From: Aurantimonas endophytica
GTDB taxonomy: Bacteria; Pseudomonadota; Alphaproteobacteria; Rhizobiales; Rhizobiaceae
DNA length: 64,000 nt
Assembly (NCBI RefSeq): GCF_014196845.1
Contig: NZ_JACIEM010000001.1
Span: forward strand, 1,364,001 to 1,428,000
Direction of reading: 5' to 3'
Shown here: positions 12,770-22,658 of the stretch, piece after piece
How the letters are laid out: each line of letters opens with the position of its first letter
Numbering within the stretch: position 1 is the stretch's first letter
Program-made: the position numbers and the translations under genes
The notes under the pieces: model-generated
Databases searched by the model: none
What the model saw: the letters and a program-made list of their open reading frames with translations, nothing else
What the model was told of the DNA's origin: nothing

Positions 12770-14446
12770 TCAACGCCTCTCCGCGCCGATCAGTCGGGCG
12801 GCGGCGGCCCGCGCTTCCTCGGTGACGCTCTCGCCGGCCAGCATCCGCGCGATCTCCTCGCGGCGCCCGGCATCGCCCATCGTGGCGACACGGGTCTCGA
12901 CACGATCCTCGCCGCTGTCGGCCGTGGCCTTCGATATCAGGAGATGGCTCGTGGCGCGCGCGGCGACCTGCGGCGCGTGCGTCACGGCGAGCACCTGCAC
13001 CGAGCCCGCCAGCCGCGCCAGCCGACGGCCGATCGCGTCGGCCACCGCACCGCCGACGCCGGTGTCGATCTCGTCGAACACCAGGGTCGGCGCGGAGCCC
13101 CGGTCGGCCAGCGCCACCTTCAGCGCCAGCAGGAAGCGCGACAGCTCGCCGCCGGACGCAACCTTCATCATCGGGCCGGGGCGCGTGCCGGGATTGGTGC
13201 GCACGAAGAACTCGACGCTGTCGATGCCGGCCGCGGACGGCCGGTCCGCATCGGTCGCCGTCTCGACGATGAATTCGGCGCGCTCGAGCTTGAGGTCGGG
13301 CAGCTCCGCCATCACCGCACCTTCCAGCAGCCGAGCGGCGACTTGGCGCTTCTCCGAAAGCGTCGCGGCGATGCCGGCGAAGAATGCTTGCTTCTCCGTC
13401 GCCTCCGCCTCCAGCCGGTGCAGCCGGTCCTCGCCCGCGTCGAGATCGGCGAGATCGCCGATCATCCGCGCGGTGAGCTCCGGCAGATCGTCCACCGGCA
13501 CGTTGAACTTGCGCCCCGCCGCCCGCAGCGCGAACAGCCGTTCCTCGGTCTCCTCCAGCGCCCGCGGGTCGAACTCCAGCGAGCGCAGCGCCGCCGCAAG
13601 CGCCATCTGTGCCTCCGACAGCGCGTCGAGCGCCACGTCGATCCGCTCGATCGCCGGGTCGAGCAGGCCGGGCAGTTCGTCCCGGCGGCGGTCGAGACGC
13701 TTGAGAAGCCCTGCCAGCGGCGGGATCGGCGAGGAGTGGCCCGACAGTTCCTCGTTGGCGTCGCTGACGTCGGTAGCGATCTTCTCCGAGCGCATCATCG
13801 TCTGGCGGCGCGCGGCGAGTTCCTCCTCCTCGCCGGCGATCGGCGAAAGGTCCGACAGCTCCTCCACCGATGCCCGCAGGAAATCCGCCTCGCGCTGGGC
13901 GGCGTCGACACGGGCGCGGTGCTGGAGCAGCGCCTGCTCGCAGTCCTTCCAGGCGGCATAGGCCCGCGCCACCGCCTCGGCCTCGCTCTGCAGGCCACCA
14001 TACTGGTCGAGCAGCAGGCGATGCGCGGCAGGGTCGACCAGCGCCCGGTCGTCGTGCTGGCCGTGGATCTCGACCAGCAGCTGCCCGAGGTCGCGCATCA
14101 GGGCGACGCTGGACGGCCGGTCGTTGACGAACACGCGCGTCCGCCCGTCGGCACTCTGGACGCGGCGCAGGATCACGTCGCCATCCGCGTCGATACCGTT
14201 CTCGACGAGCATGGCGCGGGCGCGGTGATCGCCGGCGATGTCGAACACCGCCGTCACCTCACCCTGCCTGGCGCCGTGACGCACCAGCCCGCCATCGCCC
14301 CGCCCGCCAAGGGCGAGCGAAAGCGCGTCGAGCAGGATCGACTTGCCGGCGCCGGTCTCGCCGGTGAGCACCGACAGTCCCGCCGCCAGGGCGAGATCGA
14401 GCCGTTCGATGAGAACGATGTCGCGGATCGAAAGGTGAACCAGCAT
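12770..14446 (-). CDS. recN: DNA repair protein RecN
   Basis: An SMC-like ATPase acting in double-strand break repair by recombination. The 558-residue protein has Walker A GETGAGKSILLDAL at residues 30-43, two long coiled-coil arms in the middle (about 155-370) and the C-terminal ATPase half with the signature ASGGELSRFLLALK and Walker B TLVFDEIDTGVGG. The hydrophobic and basic N-terminus MLVHLSIRDIVLIERLDL is standard for RecN. It is followed 12 nt later by the FAD monooxygenase; a terminator-like hairpin separates it from bamD upstream. Confidence 0.97.
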   Translation of the reverse strand: MLVHLSIRDIVLIERLDLALAAGLSVLTGETGAGKSILLDALSLALGGRGDGGLVRHGARQGEVTAVFDIAGDHRARAMLVENGIDADGDVILRRVQSADGRTRVFVNDRPSSVALMRDLGQLLVEIHGQHDDRALVDPAAHRLLLDQYGGLQSEAEAVARAYAAWKDCEQALLQHRARVDAAQREADFLRASVEELSDLSPIAGEEEELAARRQTMMRSEKIATDVSDANEELSGHSSPIPPLAGLLKRLDRRRDELPGLLDPAIERIDVALDALSEAQMALAAALRSLEFDPRALEETEERLFALRAAGRKFNVPVDDLPELTARMIGDLADLDAGEDRLHRLEAEATEKQAFFAGIAATLSEKRQVAARLLEGAVMAELPDLKLERAEFIVETATDADRPSAAGIDSVEFFVRTNPGTRPGPMMKVASGGELSRFLLALKVALADRGSAPTLVFDEIDTGVGGAVADAIGRRLARLAGSVQVLAVTHAPQVAARATSHLLISKATADSGEDRVETRVATMGDAGRREEIARMLAGESVTEEARAAAARLIGAERR

Positions 14447-14541
14447 GGCCCGAATGTCGGTAGTGAAGCGCCGCCGCTATAGCAACAGCCAAGCGAAGAT
14501 AGGGCGGCCTGTCGAGATCGGCATTGCGCCGAAGACACGAA

Positions 14542-14567
14542 AGGCCGCCTTCCGGAGAAGACGGCCT
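14542..14567 (-). terminator. Terminator of bamD
   Basis: On the minus strand, arms AGGCCGTCTTC and GAAGGCGGCCT pair with one mismatch around a 4-nt loop and are followed by TTTCGTGTCTT. It lies 67 nt after the bamD stop and upstream of recN, so it separates the two genes. Confidence 0.65.
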
Positions 14568-14633
14568 CTGGCGTGTTCTAGCTGGCCATGCCGGGCGTCA
14601 CACCACCGTGCGATCGGGCTCGATGACCGCCGG

Positions 14634-15515
14634 TCAGGCGCCGGTGATCGCGCGTCCGGCGCTGGCGAACCACGAATTGGCACCGCCTTCGCGCGGCGTC
14701 AGGCCCTTGCTCTGCAGCAGCTGGTAGGAGTCGCGGTACCAGGGCGAATCGGGGAAGTTCTGGCCGAGCACCGAGGCGGAGGCCTGCGCCTCGCTGGTCA
14801 GGCCCATCGCGTAATAGGCCTCGGTCAGGCGGGCGAGCGCCTCCTCGACCTGGCGCGATTCCGGATAGACGTCGACGACGTTCTTGAAGCGGTTGATCGC
14901 CGCCAGATATTCGCGCCGCTCGAGATAATAGCGGCCGACCTGCATTTCCTTGCCGGCCAGCTGGTCGCGGGCGATGCGGATCTTGGTGCGCGCGTCCTCG
15001 GCATATTCCGAATCGGGATAGCGCTCCATCACCTCGCGCATGGCGGCGGCGGCCCGCGCCGATTCCTTCTGGTCGCGGGTGACGTCCGGGATCTGCCGGT
15101 AATAGGCGAGCCCGATGATGTACTGGGCGTAGGCGGCGTCCTCGGAGCCCGGATAGAGCGCCAGGTAACGCTGCGCCGAGCTGATGGCGTCCTCGTACTC
15201 GCCGCTGCGGTAGCTGGCGAAGGCGCGCATGACGAGCGCTTTGCGGGCCCATTCCGAATACGGATGCTGGCGGTCGATCGCCTCGAACTTCGCTGACGCC
15301 TCGCTGAGGCGCCCCCCCTCGAGATTGGCGAGGCCCTGGTTGTAGAGAACGTCCGGCGGTTCGGTCTGCGCGGCGAGCGCCAGCGCGTCGACGTCGCTGG
15401 TGCCCGAAGACATGCAGCCGGAAAGCCCCCCGAACGCCAGCCCCAGAACGGCCGCCAGTCCCAGCGTCGCCTTGCGCGAGCGCGGAACGGCGCGAGTGGT
15501 TTGCGGATTGCTCAT
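14634..15515 (-). CDS. bamD: Outer-membrane assembly lipoprotein BamD
   Basis: An essential lipoprotein of the BAM complex that inserts beta-barrel proteins into the outer membrane. The 293-residue protein has a basic start, a hydrophobic signal and a lipobox ending GLSGC (Cys about residue 34), then TPR-like helices: [34 protein letters not shown] and [21 protein letters not shown] (three separate parts). The ATG at 15515 has a GGGGG-type ribosome-binding site. It lies downstream of lpxC by 119 nt on the same strand, so the ftsZ-lpxC-bamD order typical of alphaproteobacteria is kept. Confidence 0.95.
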   Translation of the reverse strand: MSNPQTTRAVPRSRKATLGLAAVLGLAFGGLSGCMSSGTSDVDALALAAQTEPPDVLYNQGLANLEGGRLSEASAKFEAIDRQHPYSEWARKALVMRAFASYRSGEYEDAISSAQRYLALYPGSEDAAYAQYIIGLAYYRQIPDVTRDQKESARAAAAMREVMERYPDSEYAEDARTKIRIARDQLAGKEMQVGRYYLERREYLAAINRFKNVVDVYPESRQVEEALARLTEAYYAMGLTSEAQASASVLGQNFPDSPWYRDSYQLLQSKGLTPREGGANSWFASAGRAITGA

Positions 15516-15634
15516 ATGCGTCGACCCCCTGCCTTCGAAAGGCCCGGCATGTGTACGCCCGACCTTTGATGCCGGCAACGCTCAAGCCGCACCAAGCCGT
15601 CTTTTTTGTGACTGCTGCGTCCGGACCGTCCGCT

Positions 15635-16573
15635 TCAGAGCGTCTGCGGACCGTAAGCGGGCGCCGCGACGGCGACCAGCGGCGCGTGGCGGACGGGATC
15701 GACCCGGCGCGACGGCATCTCGATCATCTCATAGGCGCGATGGTCGGCAAGCAGAGCCTGCAGTGCCAGCGCGTTGAGCTTGTGGCCACCGCGATAGGAG
15801 CGGTAGCAGCCGAGGACGCGCGCACCGGCCAGTGCCTGGTCGCCGATCGCGTCGAGCGTCTTGTGACGGACGAACTCGTCCTTGTAGCGCAGGCCTTCCG
15901 GGTTGATCACCCGGCCGTCCTCGCCGATCACCACGGAATTCTCGAGCGAGGAGCCGAGGGCGAAACCTGCTGCCCAAAGCCGCTCGACATCCTTCATGAA
16001 GCCGAAGGTACGGGCCCGCGACAGGTCGCGCGCAAAGCGCTCGGCCGTCAGGTCGGCGCTGTAGGTCTGGCGCCCGATGACCGGGCTGTCGAATTCGATC
16101 TCGACCTCGAAACGCGTGCCGTTGTGCGGGCGGTATTCCGCCCAGGCACCGTTCATCTCGACGGTCACCGGCTTCAGCACCCGCAGATAGCGGCGCCGGC
16201 AGGCCTGGCTGACGGTGCCGGCCTCGCGGATCGCCGCGATGAAGGCAGCGGCGCAGCCGTCCATGATCGGGGTCTCGTGCGCATCGATCTGCACGACGAT
16301 GTTGTCGATGCCCATCGCGTAGAGCGAGGCCATCAGATGCTCGATCGTCGACACATGCGCGCCACGCGGGTCACCGACCACGGTCGCGAGGTCGATGAGA
16401 GCGGCGTTGGCGGAAACCGCCTTGATCTCGTGCAGCAGCTCGCCGCCGTCGAAGAGGTGGAAGACGATGCCGGTATTCGCCTCGGCCGGAAGCAGGCTGA
16501 GCTGGACGGGCAGGCCGCTATGGACGCCGACACCGTCGAATGCGATCCGCGAGCCTATCGTCTGCTGAAACAT
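15635..16573 (-). CDS. lpxC: UDP-3-O-acyl-N-acetylglucosamine deacetylase LpxC
   Basis: Catalyses the committed, zinc-dependent deacetylation step of lipid A synthesis. The 312-residue protein begins MFQQTIGSRIAFDGVGVHSG, the family start. Zinc ligands are visible as the His in STIEHLMASL (about residue 80) and the HxxxD motif in RHKTLDAIGD (about 240); the catalytic histidine is in RGGHKLNALAL. The open frame extends upstream to 16759 but that part does not resemble LpxC. It follows ftsZ after a terminator and an intergenic region that probably holds its own promoter. Confidence 0.97.
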   Translation of the reverse strand: MFQQTIGSRIAFDGVGVHSGLPVQLSLLPAEANTGIVFHLFDGGELLHEIKAVSANAALIDLATVVGDPRGAHVSTIEHLMASLYAMGIDNIVVQIDAHETPIMDGCAAAFIAAIREAGTVSQACRRRYLRVLKPVTVEMNGAWAEYRPHNGTRFEVEIEFDSPVIGRQTYSADLTAERFARDLSRARTFGFMKDVERLWAAGFALGSSLENSVVIGEDGRVINPEGLRYKDEFVRHKTLDAIGDQALAGARVLGCYRSYRGGHKLNALALQALLADHRAYEMIEMPSRRVDPVRHAPLVAVAAPAYGPQTL

Positions 16574-16840
16574 TGACACTACCGGCAAACCTTTCCCACC
16601 ATGCAGATCGAGGTATGGAGCGCTTCCATCCTGTGGCTGGCGTCCCCTCGGCGTTCCGGTCTGCTGGTCGCTAGTGGCCGATCGCCCCCCGACGAACGAC
16701 GCGACACAAAACCTGTTGAACGCACGGAAATTCCTAGAACGCACTGCGTCGATGGCCAAATCACGCTTTCTTACCCGTTGTTACCAGAAGCCTGGTTAAC
16801 GCATCGCAAAAGCAGGCATTTTCAACAAGTTAGACGCGAA
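16574..16840 (-). promoter_or_regulatory. lpxC leader and promoter region
   Basis: This 267-bp stretch has no gene. It is less GC-rich than its surroundings between about 16730 and 16835 and contains a GTTAAC at 16795-16800, but I find no full TTAA-N7-TTAA site and no convincing -35/-10 pair. It must hold the lpxC promoter because a terminator ends ftsZ just upstream. Confidence 0.35.
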
Positions 16841-16868
16841 AGGGCCCGCCGGTTCCCCGGCGGGCCCT
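16841..16868 (-). terminator. Terminator of ftsZ
   Basis: AGGGCCCGCCGG (16841-16852) and CCGGCGGGCCCT (16857-16868) form a perfect 12-bp stem with a 4-nt loop, 25 nt after the ftsZ stop. On the minus strand it is followed by TTTCGCG, the same tail pattern as the bamD terminator. Confidence 0.75.
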
Positions 16869-16893
16869 GTGTCAAACTTGCAACGCGTGCCGA

Positions 16894-18459
16894 TCAGTTC
16901 GCCTGACGGCGCAGAAACGCTGGAATTTCAAGCTGATCGTCGTCGCTCTGGGGCCGCTGCGTGGCCACCGGACGGGCAGCCGATTCCGCCGCGACGCGGC
17001 GCGGCGCATACGGGCTCGGCTCGGCCGGCGCGCGGCGCGGCTGCTCGGCGGCGGGCCGGCGGGTCTCGACGACACCCTCCTCGTCCTGGTGACGCGACAG
17101 GCCCGTGGTCAGGCGGCGAAGCAGGCCCATCGGGCCGCGATCTTCGTGACCGTCGACCGACGCTGCACGGCTTTCGATCTCGGCACGGACCGTCGGCGGG
17201 AAGTCCTCGACCCGGGGCATGCGCGGCGACTGCACGGCGGCAGCGTGGCGCTCGCCGGCAGTCGACGGGCTGACCTGGGCGATCTCGGCCTCGAGCGCAG
17301 CGGTGAAATCGTCCTCGATCTCGTCCGCAGCGAAATCCTCCTCGACCGAAGCGAAGCTCGGGGCCGCCTGGGCCTCGACCGGACGCTGCGTGACCGGCTG
17401 CGCCACCGGAACGGCGCGCGGCTGGGCGGCGGCCGGCTGGGCGACGGCCTGGGTCTGGGCCATCATCGGCCGCTCGGCCGCGACGTAGCCATCGGCCTTG
17501 TCGATGCCGGTGGCGACGACCGACACGCGGATCACGCCTTCGAGGTTCTCGTCGAAGGTGGCGCCGAGGATGATGTTGGCGTCCTGGTCGACTTCCTCGC
17601 GGATGCGGGTCGCCGCCTCGTCGACTTCGAACAGCGTCAGGTCACGGCCGCCGGTGATCGAGATGAGCAGGCCCTTGGCGCCCTTCATCGAGGTCTCATC
17701 GAGCAGCGGGTTGGCGATCGCGGCCTCGGCGGCGGCCATCGCACGGCCCTCGCCCGAGGCTTCGCCGGTGCCCATCATCGCCTTGCCCATCTCGCGCATC
17801 ACCGAACGGACGTCGGCGAAGTCGAGATTGATCAGGCCTTCCTTGACCATCAGGTCGGTGATGCAGGCGACGCCGGAGTAGAGCACCTGGTCGGCCATGC
17901 CGAAGGCGTCGGCGAAGGTGGTCTTGTCATTGGCAATCCGGAACAGGTTCTGGTTCGGGATGACGATCAGCGTGTCGACGTTCTTCTGCAGTTCCTCGAT
18001 GCCCTGGTCGGCGATCCGCAGCCGGCGCTGGCCCTCGAAGTGGAACGGCTTGGTGACGACGCCGACGGTCAGGATGCCCTTCTCGCGGGCGGCCCGTGCC
18101 ACGACCGGGGCTGCGCCCGTGCCGGTGCCGCCGCCCATGCCGGCGGTGACGAAGCACATGTGCGAGCCGAGCAGGTGATCGCAGATCTCGTCGATCGACT
18201 CCTCGGCGGCCGCACGGCCGACTTCCGGCTGCGAGCCGGCGCCGAGACCCTCGGTCACGGCGACGCCCATCTGGATGATGCGCTCGGCCCGCGACGAGCG
18301 GAGCGCCTGCGCGTCGGTGTTGGCGATCACGAACTCGACCCCTTCGAGGCCGGCGTTGATCATGTTGTTGACGGCATTGCAGCCGCCGCCGCCGACGCCG
18401 AAGACGGTGATGCGGGGCTTCAGCTCGGTGATGTCCGGCTTGTTGAGGGTGATGCTCAT
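16894..18459 (-). CDS. ftsZ: Cell division GTPase FtsZ
   Basis: The tubulin-like GTPase that forms the Z-ring. The 521-residue protein has the GTP-binding signature [11 protein letters not shown] at about residue 108, preceded by [14 protein letters not shown] near the N-terminus, and the T7-loop region [12 protein letters not shown] long disordered linker (about 320-505), rich in Ala, Pro, Gln and Arg, ends in the conserved C-terminal peptide [10 protein letters not shown] that binds FtsA. The extended linker is usual in Hyphomicrobiales. GAGGAA lies 8 nt before the ATG at 18459, which rules out the longer frame start at 18540. It is separated from ftsA by 124 nt. Confidence 0.98.
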   Translation of the reverse strand: MSITLNKPDITELKPRITVFGVGGGGCNAVNNMINAGLEGVEFVIANTDAQALRSSRAERIIQMGVAVTEGLGAGSQPEVGRAAAEESIDEICDHLLGSHMCFVTAGMGGGTGTGAAPVVARAAREKGILTVGVVTKPFHFEGQRRLRIADQGIEELQKNVDTLIVIPNQNLFRIANDKTTFADAFGMADQVLYSGVACITDLMVKEGLINLDFADVRSVMREMGKAMMGTGEASGEGRAMAAAEAAIANPLLDETSMKGAKGLLISITGGRDLTLFEVDEAATRIREEVDQDANIILGATFDENLEGVIRVSVVATGIDKADGYVAAERPMMAQTQAVAQPAAAQPRAVPVAQPVTQRPVEAQAAPSFASVEEDFAADEIEDDFTAALEAEIAQVSPSTAGERHAAAVQSPRMPRVEDFPPTVRAEIESRAASVDGHEDRGPMGLLRRLTTGLSRHQDEEGVVETRRPAAEQPRRAPAEPSPYAPRRVAAESAARPVATQRPQSDDDQLEIPAFLRRQAN

Positions 18460-18583
18460 CGTTCGTTCCTCGTTCCACTGTTCGGGCCGTCTCGCCGCGC
18501 GGCCGATCCCTTGGTCCATGCTTGCCGGCGCACGGCGCACCGTTACTTTTTGGCACCCCAGCGGCTTGCGCCCCGGGTGTTCG

Positions 18584-19909
18584 TCAGAGGCTCCGCCGGA
18601 GCCAGGAGCCGATCCGCCCTGTCCTGGTGTTCTCGTCGACCGCGAACGCCGCGATCGAGGTCTCCGCCACGTATTCGCGATGGGCCACCTGCGGGTAGAT
18701 CAGGAGGCCCACCGCGGTCGCAAAGGCCGGTCCCTTGTGGGACGGGTTGAGCCCCGAGACGCCCACCGGGCGCCCGAGACGGACATTGCGCTGCAGGATG
18801 GAACGCGCCGTCTCGCCGAGACCTGCCAGCTGGCTGGCGCCGCCGGTGAGGACGACGCGCTTGCCGATGACATGGCCGAGCCCCGACGAGGCCAGCCGGT
18901 CGCGCACCAGTTCCAGCGTCTCCTCGACGCGGGGCAGGATGATCTTGGCGACCAGCGAGCGCGCGACGGTGATCGGCGCCTCGTTGCCGTCCTCGCCGAG
19001 CGGCGCGACCTGGACGGTCTCGCCGTCTTCCATCAGTTCGGTCAGCGTGCAGCCGTGCATGACCTTCAGGCGCTCGGCGTCGGCCGGGCGGATGGACAGG
19101 CCGCGTGCCAGGTCCATCGTGATGTGGTGACCGCCCATGGCGACCTGGTCGGCATAGACGAACCGGCCGTTCTGGAAGATCGCGATGGTGGTCGCGCCGC
19201 CGCCCATGTCGATGCAGGCCGACCCCATGGCCGCCTCGTCCTCGACCAGCGTCGACAGCGCGCTCGCATAGGGCGTGGCGACGAACGCCTCGACCATCAG
19301 ATGCGCCCGGTTGATCACCGCCTCGAGATTGCGCAGCGGCGTCTCCTCGGCGGCGAGGATGTGCATCGACGCGCCGAGCCGCGAGCCGCTCATGCCGAGG
19401 ACCTGCTCGACGCCGCCCTCCCCGTCGATGGAATAGTCGCAGCCGATCGAGTGCAGCGCGACGCGGTTGTCGTCGAGCGTCACCCGGGCCGCCTGGCCCA
19501 GCACCTTGGCGATGTCGAGACGGGTGATCTCGCCGTCTGTGTCGATCTCGGCGTTGCCGCGCAGGCTCTTCAGCCGCCCCGCGGTCACCGAGACGATGAG
19601 GGATTCGATGGTCAGGCCGGCCATCCGCTCGGCCGCCTCGACGCAATGGCGGATCGCCTGCTCGGCAGCGTCCAGGTCGACGACGACGCCCGACTTGATG
19701 CCGTGCGAGCGCTGGTGGCCGACGCCGACGACCTCGATGGCGTGGGTGCGGCCGGGCAGCATTTCGCTGGGCAGCCGCGGCCGCAGCCGGGCGATCAGGC
19801 AGGTGACCTTCTCCGAGCCGACGTCGAGCACGGAAATCACCCGTGAACGGCGCTTGGGCAGCGCGCTGATGCGCGGCAGGTCGCCCCGGCCTCGTGCAAA
19901 CAAACTCAT
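18584..19909 (-). CDS. ftsA: Cell division protein FtsA
   Basis: An actin-like ATPase that tethers FtsZ to the membrane. The 441-residue protein has the phosphate-1 motif [14 protein letters not shown] (about residue 26), the phosphate-2 motif [16 protein letters not shown] (about 219), an adenosine motif [13 protein letters not shown] (about 358) and a basic amphipathic C-terminus ([13 protein letters not shown]) for membrane binding. The ATG overlaps the stop of ftsQ (ATGA, 19906-19909). Confidence 0.97.
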   Translation of the reverse strand: MSLFARGRGDLPRISALPKRRSRVISVLDVGSEKVTCLIARLRPRLPSEMLPGRTHAIEVVGVGHQRSHGIKSGVVVDLDAAEQAIRHCVEAAERMAGLTIESLIVSVTAGRLKSLRGNAEIDTDGEITRLDIAKVLGQAARVTLDDNRVALHSIGCDYSIDGEGGVEQVLGMSGSRLGASMHILAAEETPLRNLEAVINRAHLMVEAFVATPYASALSTLVEDEAAMGSACIDMGGGATTIAIFQNGRFVYADQVAMGGHHITMDLARGLSIRPADAERLKVMHGCTLTELMEDGETVQVAPLGEDGNEAPITVARSLVAKIILPRVEETLELVRDRLASSGLGHVIGKRVVLTGGASQLAGLGETARSILQRNVRLGRPVGVSGLNPSHKGPAFATAVGLLIYPQVAHREYVAETSIAAFAVDENTRTGRIGSWLRRSL

Positions 19910-20808
19910 ACCGGGTTGTCCTTCCGGCTACGCTTGATGATCTTCTCGCGCTCTTCCAGCGCGGCGTTGCGGCGCACCAGGGCTTCCGAGGTCAGCTTGA
20001 CGACCATCCGGTCGGCCAGGCGCACGTCCACGGCCTCGATGTCGCGTGACAACAATCCGTGCTCCCGATCCATCCGTGCTACCTCCGCAAGGGCTTCGAC
20101 CGCCCCATTTTCCGGCAACCGTATGGTCACGCCATTCTCGAGCCGCAGGTCCCACCGGCGGTTGCCCACGCGAATGTAAGCCCTGACCCTTGCGCGAAGC
20201 TCGGGTAGCACTTCCATCTCGTCGATCAGCGCGGCGGCGGAACTCGCCGCACCGGTGCCCACGACGACCGGCAGGGCGGCGTAGCGCCCCGGCGCGTAGG
20301 GCACGATTTCCTTGCCCTCGCGGTTGACGACGAGGAAATCCGTGCCGCGCTGCCAGACCGCGTAGGGCCGGTGCTCGGACAACGTGATCCGGACGTGGTC
20401 CGGGAAGATCTTCGCGACCGAGGCGCGGTCGACCCAGGGCATCGCCTCGAGCGTCTCGCGTGCCGCCGAAGGGTCCAGCGAGAACAGGCTCTGCGACCCG
20501 GTCTGCCAGAGCGCCTGCAGGGCATCGATCTCGGAGGTCTCGTCATTGCCCTCGACGTCGACACGGTTGATCGAGAAGCCGAGCGGCTGGGCGAAGGCGT
20601 CGATGACGGTCACCGTGTGGCCCCCGGCCGAGATGCCGTAGACGACGCTCGAACCGATCACTGCCGCCGCCATCATGCCGAAGCGCGGCAGTGGCGCATG
20701 CGCCAGCGCTGCCGCACCGCCCGAGACACGGCGTGCCAGGCGGACGACGTGCAGCGTCAGGCGGCCGGGGGCGCGCAGCGGCCGGTAGTCGTCGCTCATC
20801 GCCCGCAT
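19906..20808 (-). CDS. ftsQ: Cell division protein FtsQ
   Basis: A bitopic divisome protein linking cytoplasmic and periplasmic division proteins. The 300-residue protein has one membrane segment (about 45-62), a POTRA domain starting FSINRVDVEGNDET (about 78), where DALQAL and AAREALE-like helices follow, and the FtsQ beta domain. The ATG at 20808 has GGAGGA with a 6-nt spacer; a second in-frame ATG at 20799 overlaps the ddlB stop as ATGA but its spacing to the same site is 15 nt, so I prefer 20808. It overlaps ddlB by 13 nt. Confidence 0.95.
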   Translation of the reverse strand: MRAMSDDYRPLRAPGRLTLHVVRLARRVSGGAAALAHAPLPRFGMMAAAVIGSSVVYGISAGGHTVTVIDAFAQPLGFSINRVDVEGNDETSEIDALQALWQTGSQSLFSLDPSAARETLEAMPWVDRASVAKIFPDHVRITLSEHRPYAVWQRGTDFLVVNREGKEIVPYAPGRYAALPVVVGTGAASSAAALIDEMEVLPELRARVRAYIRVGNRRWDLRLENGVTIRLPENGAVEALAEVARMDREHGLLSRDIEAVDVRLADRMVVKLTSEALVRRNAALEEREKIIKRSRKDNPV

Positions 20809-21719
20809 GACGCGTCCTCCACCATCCAGGTGAGCAGTTCGGGAAAGCTGTGGCCGGAGGCGGCGGCGATGTCGGGCACCAGCGAGACCTCGGTCATGCC
20901 GGGCTGGGTGTTGATCTCCAGCCAGATCACCTCGCCGCCGTCGCCGAACCGGTCGTCATAGCGAAAGTCGGAGCGCGAGACGCCGCGGCAGCCGATGACG
21001 CGATGCGCCGTCAGCGACCATTCCTGGATCCGCCGCGTCACCGCCGCGGGGATCTCCGCCGGCACCACATGGCGCGAGCCGCCGGCGACGTATTTGGAAT
21101 CGTAATCGTAGAAGGCGTGGCCTTCCGGGATGATCTCGCAGACCTCCAGCGCGACGTCGCCCATGACCGCGCAGGTGAACTCGCGCCCGTGGACGAAGCG
21201 CTCCACCATGACGATGTCGCCATAGGGCCAGTCGGCGCCGTAGAGCTGCTGCGGCGGGTGTTCCTGGTCCTCGCGGACGATCAGCACGCCGAAGCTCGAC
21301 CCTTCCGCCACCGGCTTGACCACGTAAGGCGGCGACAGGACGTGCGTCTTGGCGGCCTCCTGGCGGTGCATCACCTTGGCTTCGGCGACCGGGATGCCGG
21401 CGGCCGACGCGACGGTCTTGGCGACCTGCTTGTTCATCGCCAGCGCCGAGGCCAGGACGCCCGAATGGGTGTAGGGGATCTGCAGATATTCCAGGATGCC
21501 CTGGATGGTCCCGTCCTCGCCATACGGTCCGTGCAGCGCGTTGAACGCCACGTCCGGCCGCAGTTCCGCCAGCACCGTCGCGACGTCGCGGCCGACATCG
21601 ACCGTCGTCACGTCGTAGCCGGCCGTTTCCAGCGCAGCGGCGCAGGCAGCACCGGAGCGCAGGCTCACCGGCCGCTCCGACGAAAATCCACCCATCAAAA
21701 CCGCGACATTCTTGGCCAT
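20796..21719 (-). CDS. ddlB: D-alanine--D-alanine ligase
   Basis: An ATP-grasp ligase making the D-Ala-D-Ala dipeptide of lipid II. The 307-residue protein starts MAKNVAVLMGGFSSERPVSL, the family pattern. Other landmarks are NALHGPYGEDGTIQG (about residue 60), VVKPVAEGSSFGV (ATP site) and VIWLEINTQPGMTEVSL (metal ligands, about 262). An upstream in-frame ATG at 21758 adds 13 residues with no similarity. A TTAA-N7-TTAAC site lies 57 bp upstream of the start, and the block of repeats separates it from murB. It is likely the first gene of a ddlB-ftsQ-ftsA-ftsZ unit. Confidence 0.96.
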   Translation of the reverse strand: MAKNVAVLMGGFSSERPVSLRSGAACAAALETAGYDVTTVDVGRDVATVLAELRPDVAFNALHGPYGEDGTIQGILEYLQIPYTHSGVLASALAMNKQVAKTVASAAGIPVAEAKVMHRQEAAKTHVLSPPYVVKPVAEGSSFGVLIVREDQEHPPQQLYGADWPYGDIVMVERFVHGREFTCAVMGDVALEVCEIIPEGHAFYDYDSKYVAGGSRHVVPAEIPAAVTRRIQEWSLTAHRVIGCRGVSRSDFRYDDRFGDGGEVIWLEINTQPGMTEVSLVPDIAAASGHSFPELLTWMVEDASCGR

Positions 21720-21775
21720 GGACGCCCGTTTCAATCCTGTATGAAGGCTTCCGGCCATTCATCGCAGTCCGATGG

Positions 21776-21791
21776 TTAAGCAGGAGTTAAC
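21776..21791 (-). promoter_or_regulatory. CtrA-type site upstream of ddlB-ftsQAZ
   Basis: TTAA (21776-21779), 7 nt, then TTAAC (21787-21791) match the full CtrA consensus TTAA-N7-TTAAC. The site is centred about 64 bp upstream of the ddlB ATG, where a cell-cycle regulator of the ddlB-ftsQ-ftsA-ftsZ unit would bind. The match is direct; binding is inferred. Confidence 0.6.
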
Positions 21792-21849
21792 CGATCGGGG
21801 CGAAAGCAAGAAAATCGTAATCCTGTCGGCAGATAGGCGGAAATGCGGC

Positions 21850-22655
21850 AGCAAGAGAGGGGTGGGAGGCCACTGACGAAGGGCGAGACGGGCCGCATCC
21901 GAGGTGAGGCACCCTCTCTCCCCTTGAGGGAGAGAAAGCCTTTTCGCGGTCTTGGTCCCGAGGCTTGCCGAGGGCCAAGTCGCAGAAAAGGCAAGAGAGG
22001 GGTGTAAGGACGTCGCGAGCGGGCGGTGATCCGCGCGGAAGCCAGGTACCCCTCTCTTGCGATTTCCATCGCTTGGCGCCTTCGGCACTAAGCCGATGAA
22101 ATCTTTCTCCCCCTCAAGGGGGAGAGGGAGCAAATCCGGGAAGCGAAGCGGGCGTCGGCCTTGAAGCGCCCTCTCTCCCCTTGAGGGAGAGAAAGCCTTT
22201 TCGCGGTCTTGGGCCGAGGCGTGCCGAGGACCCAAGTCGCAGAAAAGGCAAGAGAGGGGTGGGCGGACGTCGCGAGCGGGCGGTGATCCGCGCGGAAGCC
22301 AAGTACCCCTCTCTTGCGATTTCTATCGTTTAGCGCCGTCGGCACTAAGCCGATGAAATCGCTTTCTCCCCCTCAAGGGGGGAGAGGGGGCAAATCCGGG
22401 AAGCGAAGCAGAGGCGTCGGCGGCAGTCCGCCCTCTCTCCCCTTGAGGGAGAGAAAGCCTTTTCGCGGTCTTGGTCCGAGGCTTGCCGAGGACCCAAGTC
22501 GCAGAAAAGGCAAGAGAGGGGTGTGAGCGCTGCTGTCGGGCGCTGAGCTGCGCGGAAGCCGGGTACCCCTCTCTTGCGATTTCTATCGTTTAGCGCCTGC
22601 GGCGCCAAGCCGATGAAATCGCTTTCTCTCCCTCAAGGGGGGAGAGGGTGCCTTA
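21850..22655. repeat. Three tandem copies of a ~260-bp palindromic mosaic repeat
   Basis: Units begin at 21912, 22169 and 22431 (spacing 257 and 262 bp), with a partial copy of the unit end at 21850. Each starts CCCTCTCTCCCCTTGAGGG and holds a large imperfect hairpin: CCTTTTCGCGG then CTTGG on one side and CCAAGTCGCAGAAAAGG on the other. A second hairpin follows with arms GCGATTTCTATCG and CGATGAAATCG, ending in CCCCTCAAGGGGGGAGAGGG. No open frame in it has protein character. Structure and composition fit the intergenic mosaic elements common in Hyphomicrobiales. They lie between murB and ddlB, inside the dcw cluster. Confidence 0.85.
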
Positions 22656-22658
22656 GCC

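Noticed and set aside
16789-16800. CtrA site upstream of lpxC
   Set aside because: Only one TTAAC half is present; no partner TTAA at 7-nt spacing.
17089-18750. A 553-residue plus-strand frame opposite ftsZ
   Set aside because: Shadow of a well-defined ftsZ, with no start signal and no domain.
21759-22608. Short open frames inside the repeat block
   Set aside because: The same low-complexity peptide (RKAFSPSRGER-like) recurs in each unit, which reflects the DNA repeat and not a gene.
21850-22655. CRISPR array
   Set aside because: Repeat units are about 260 bp with almost no unique spacer, and no cas genes are present.
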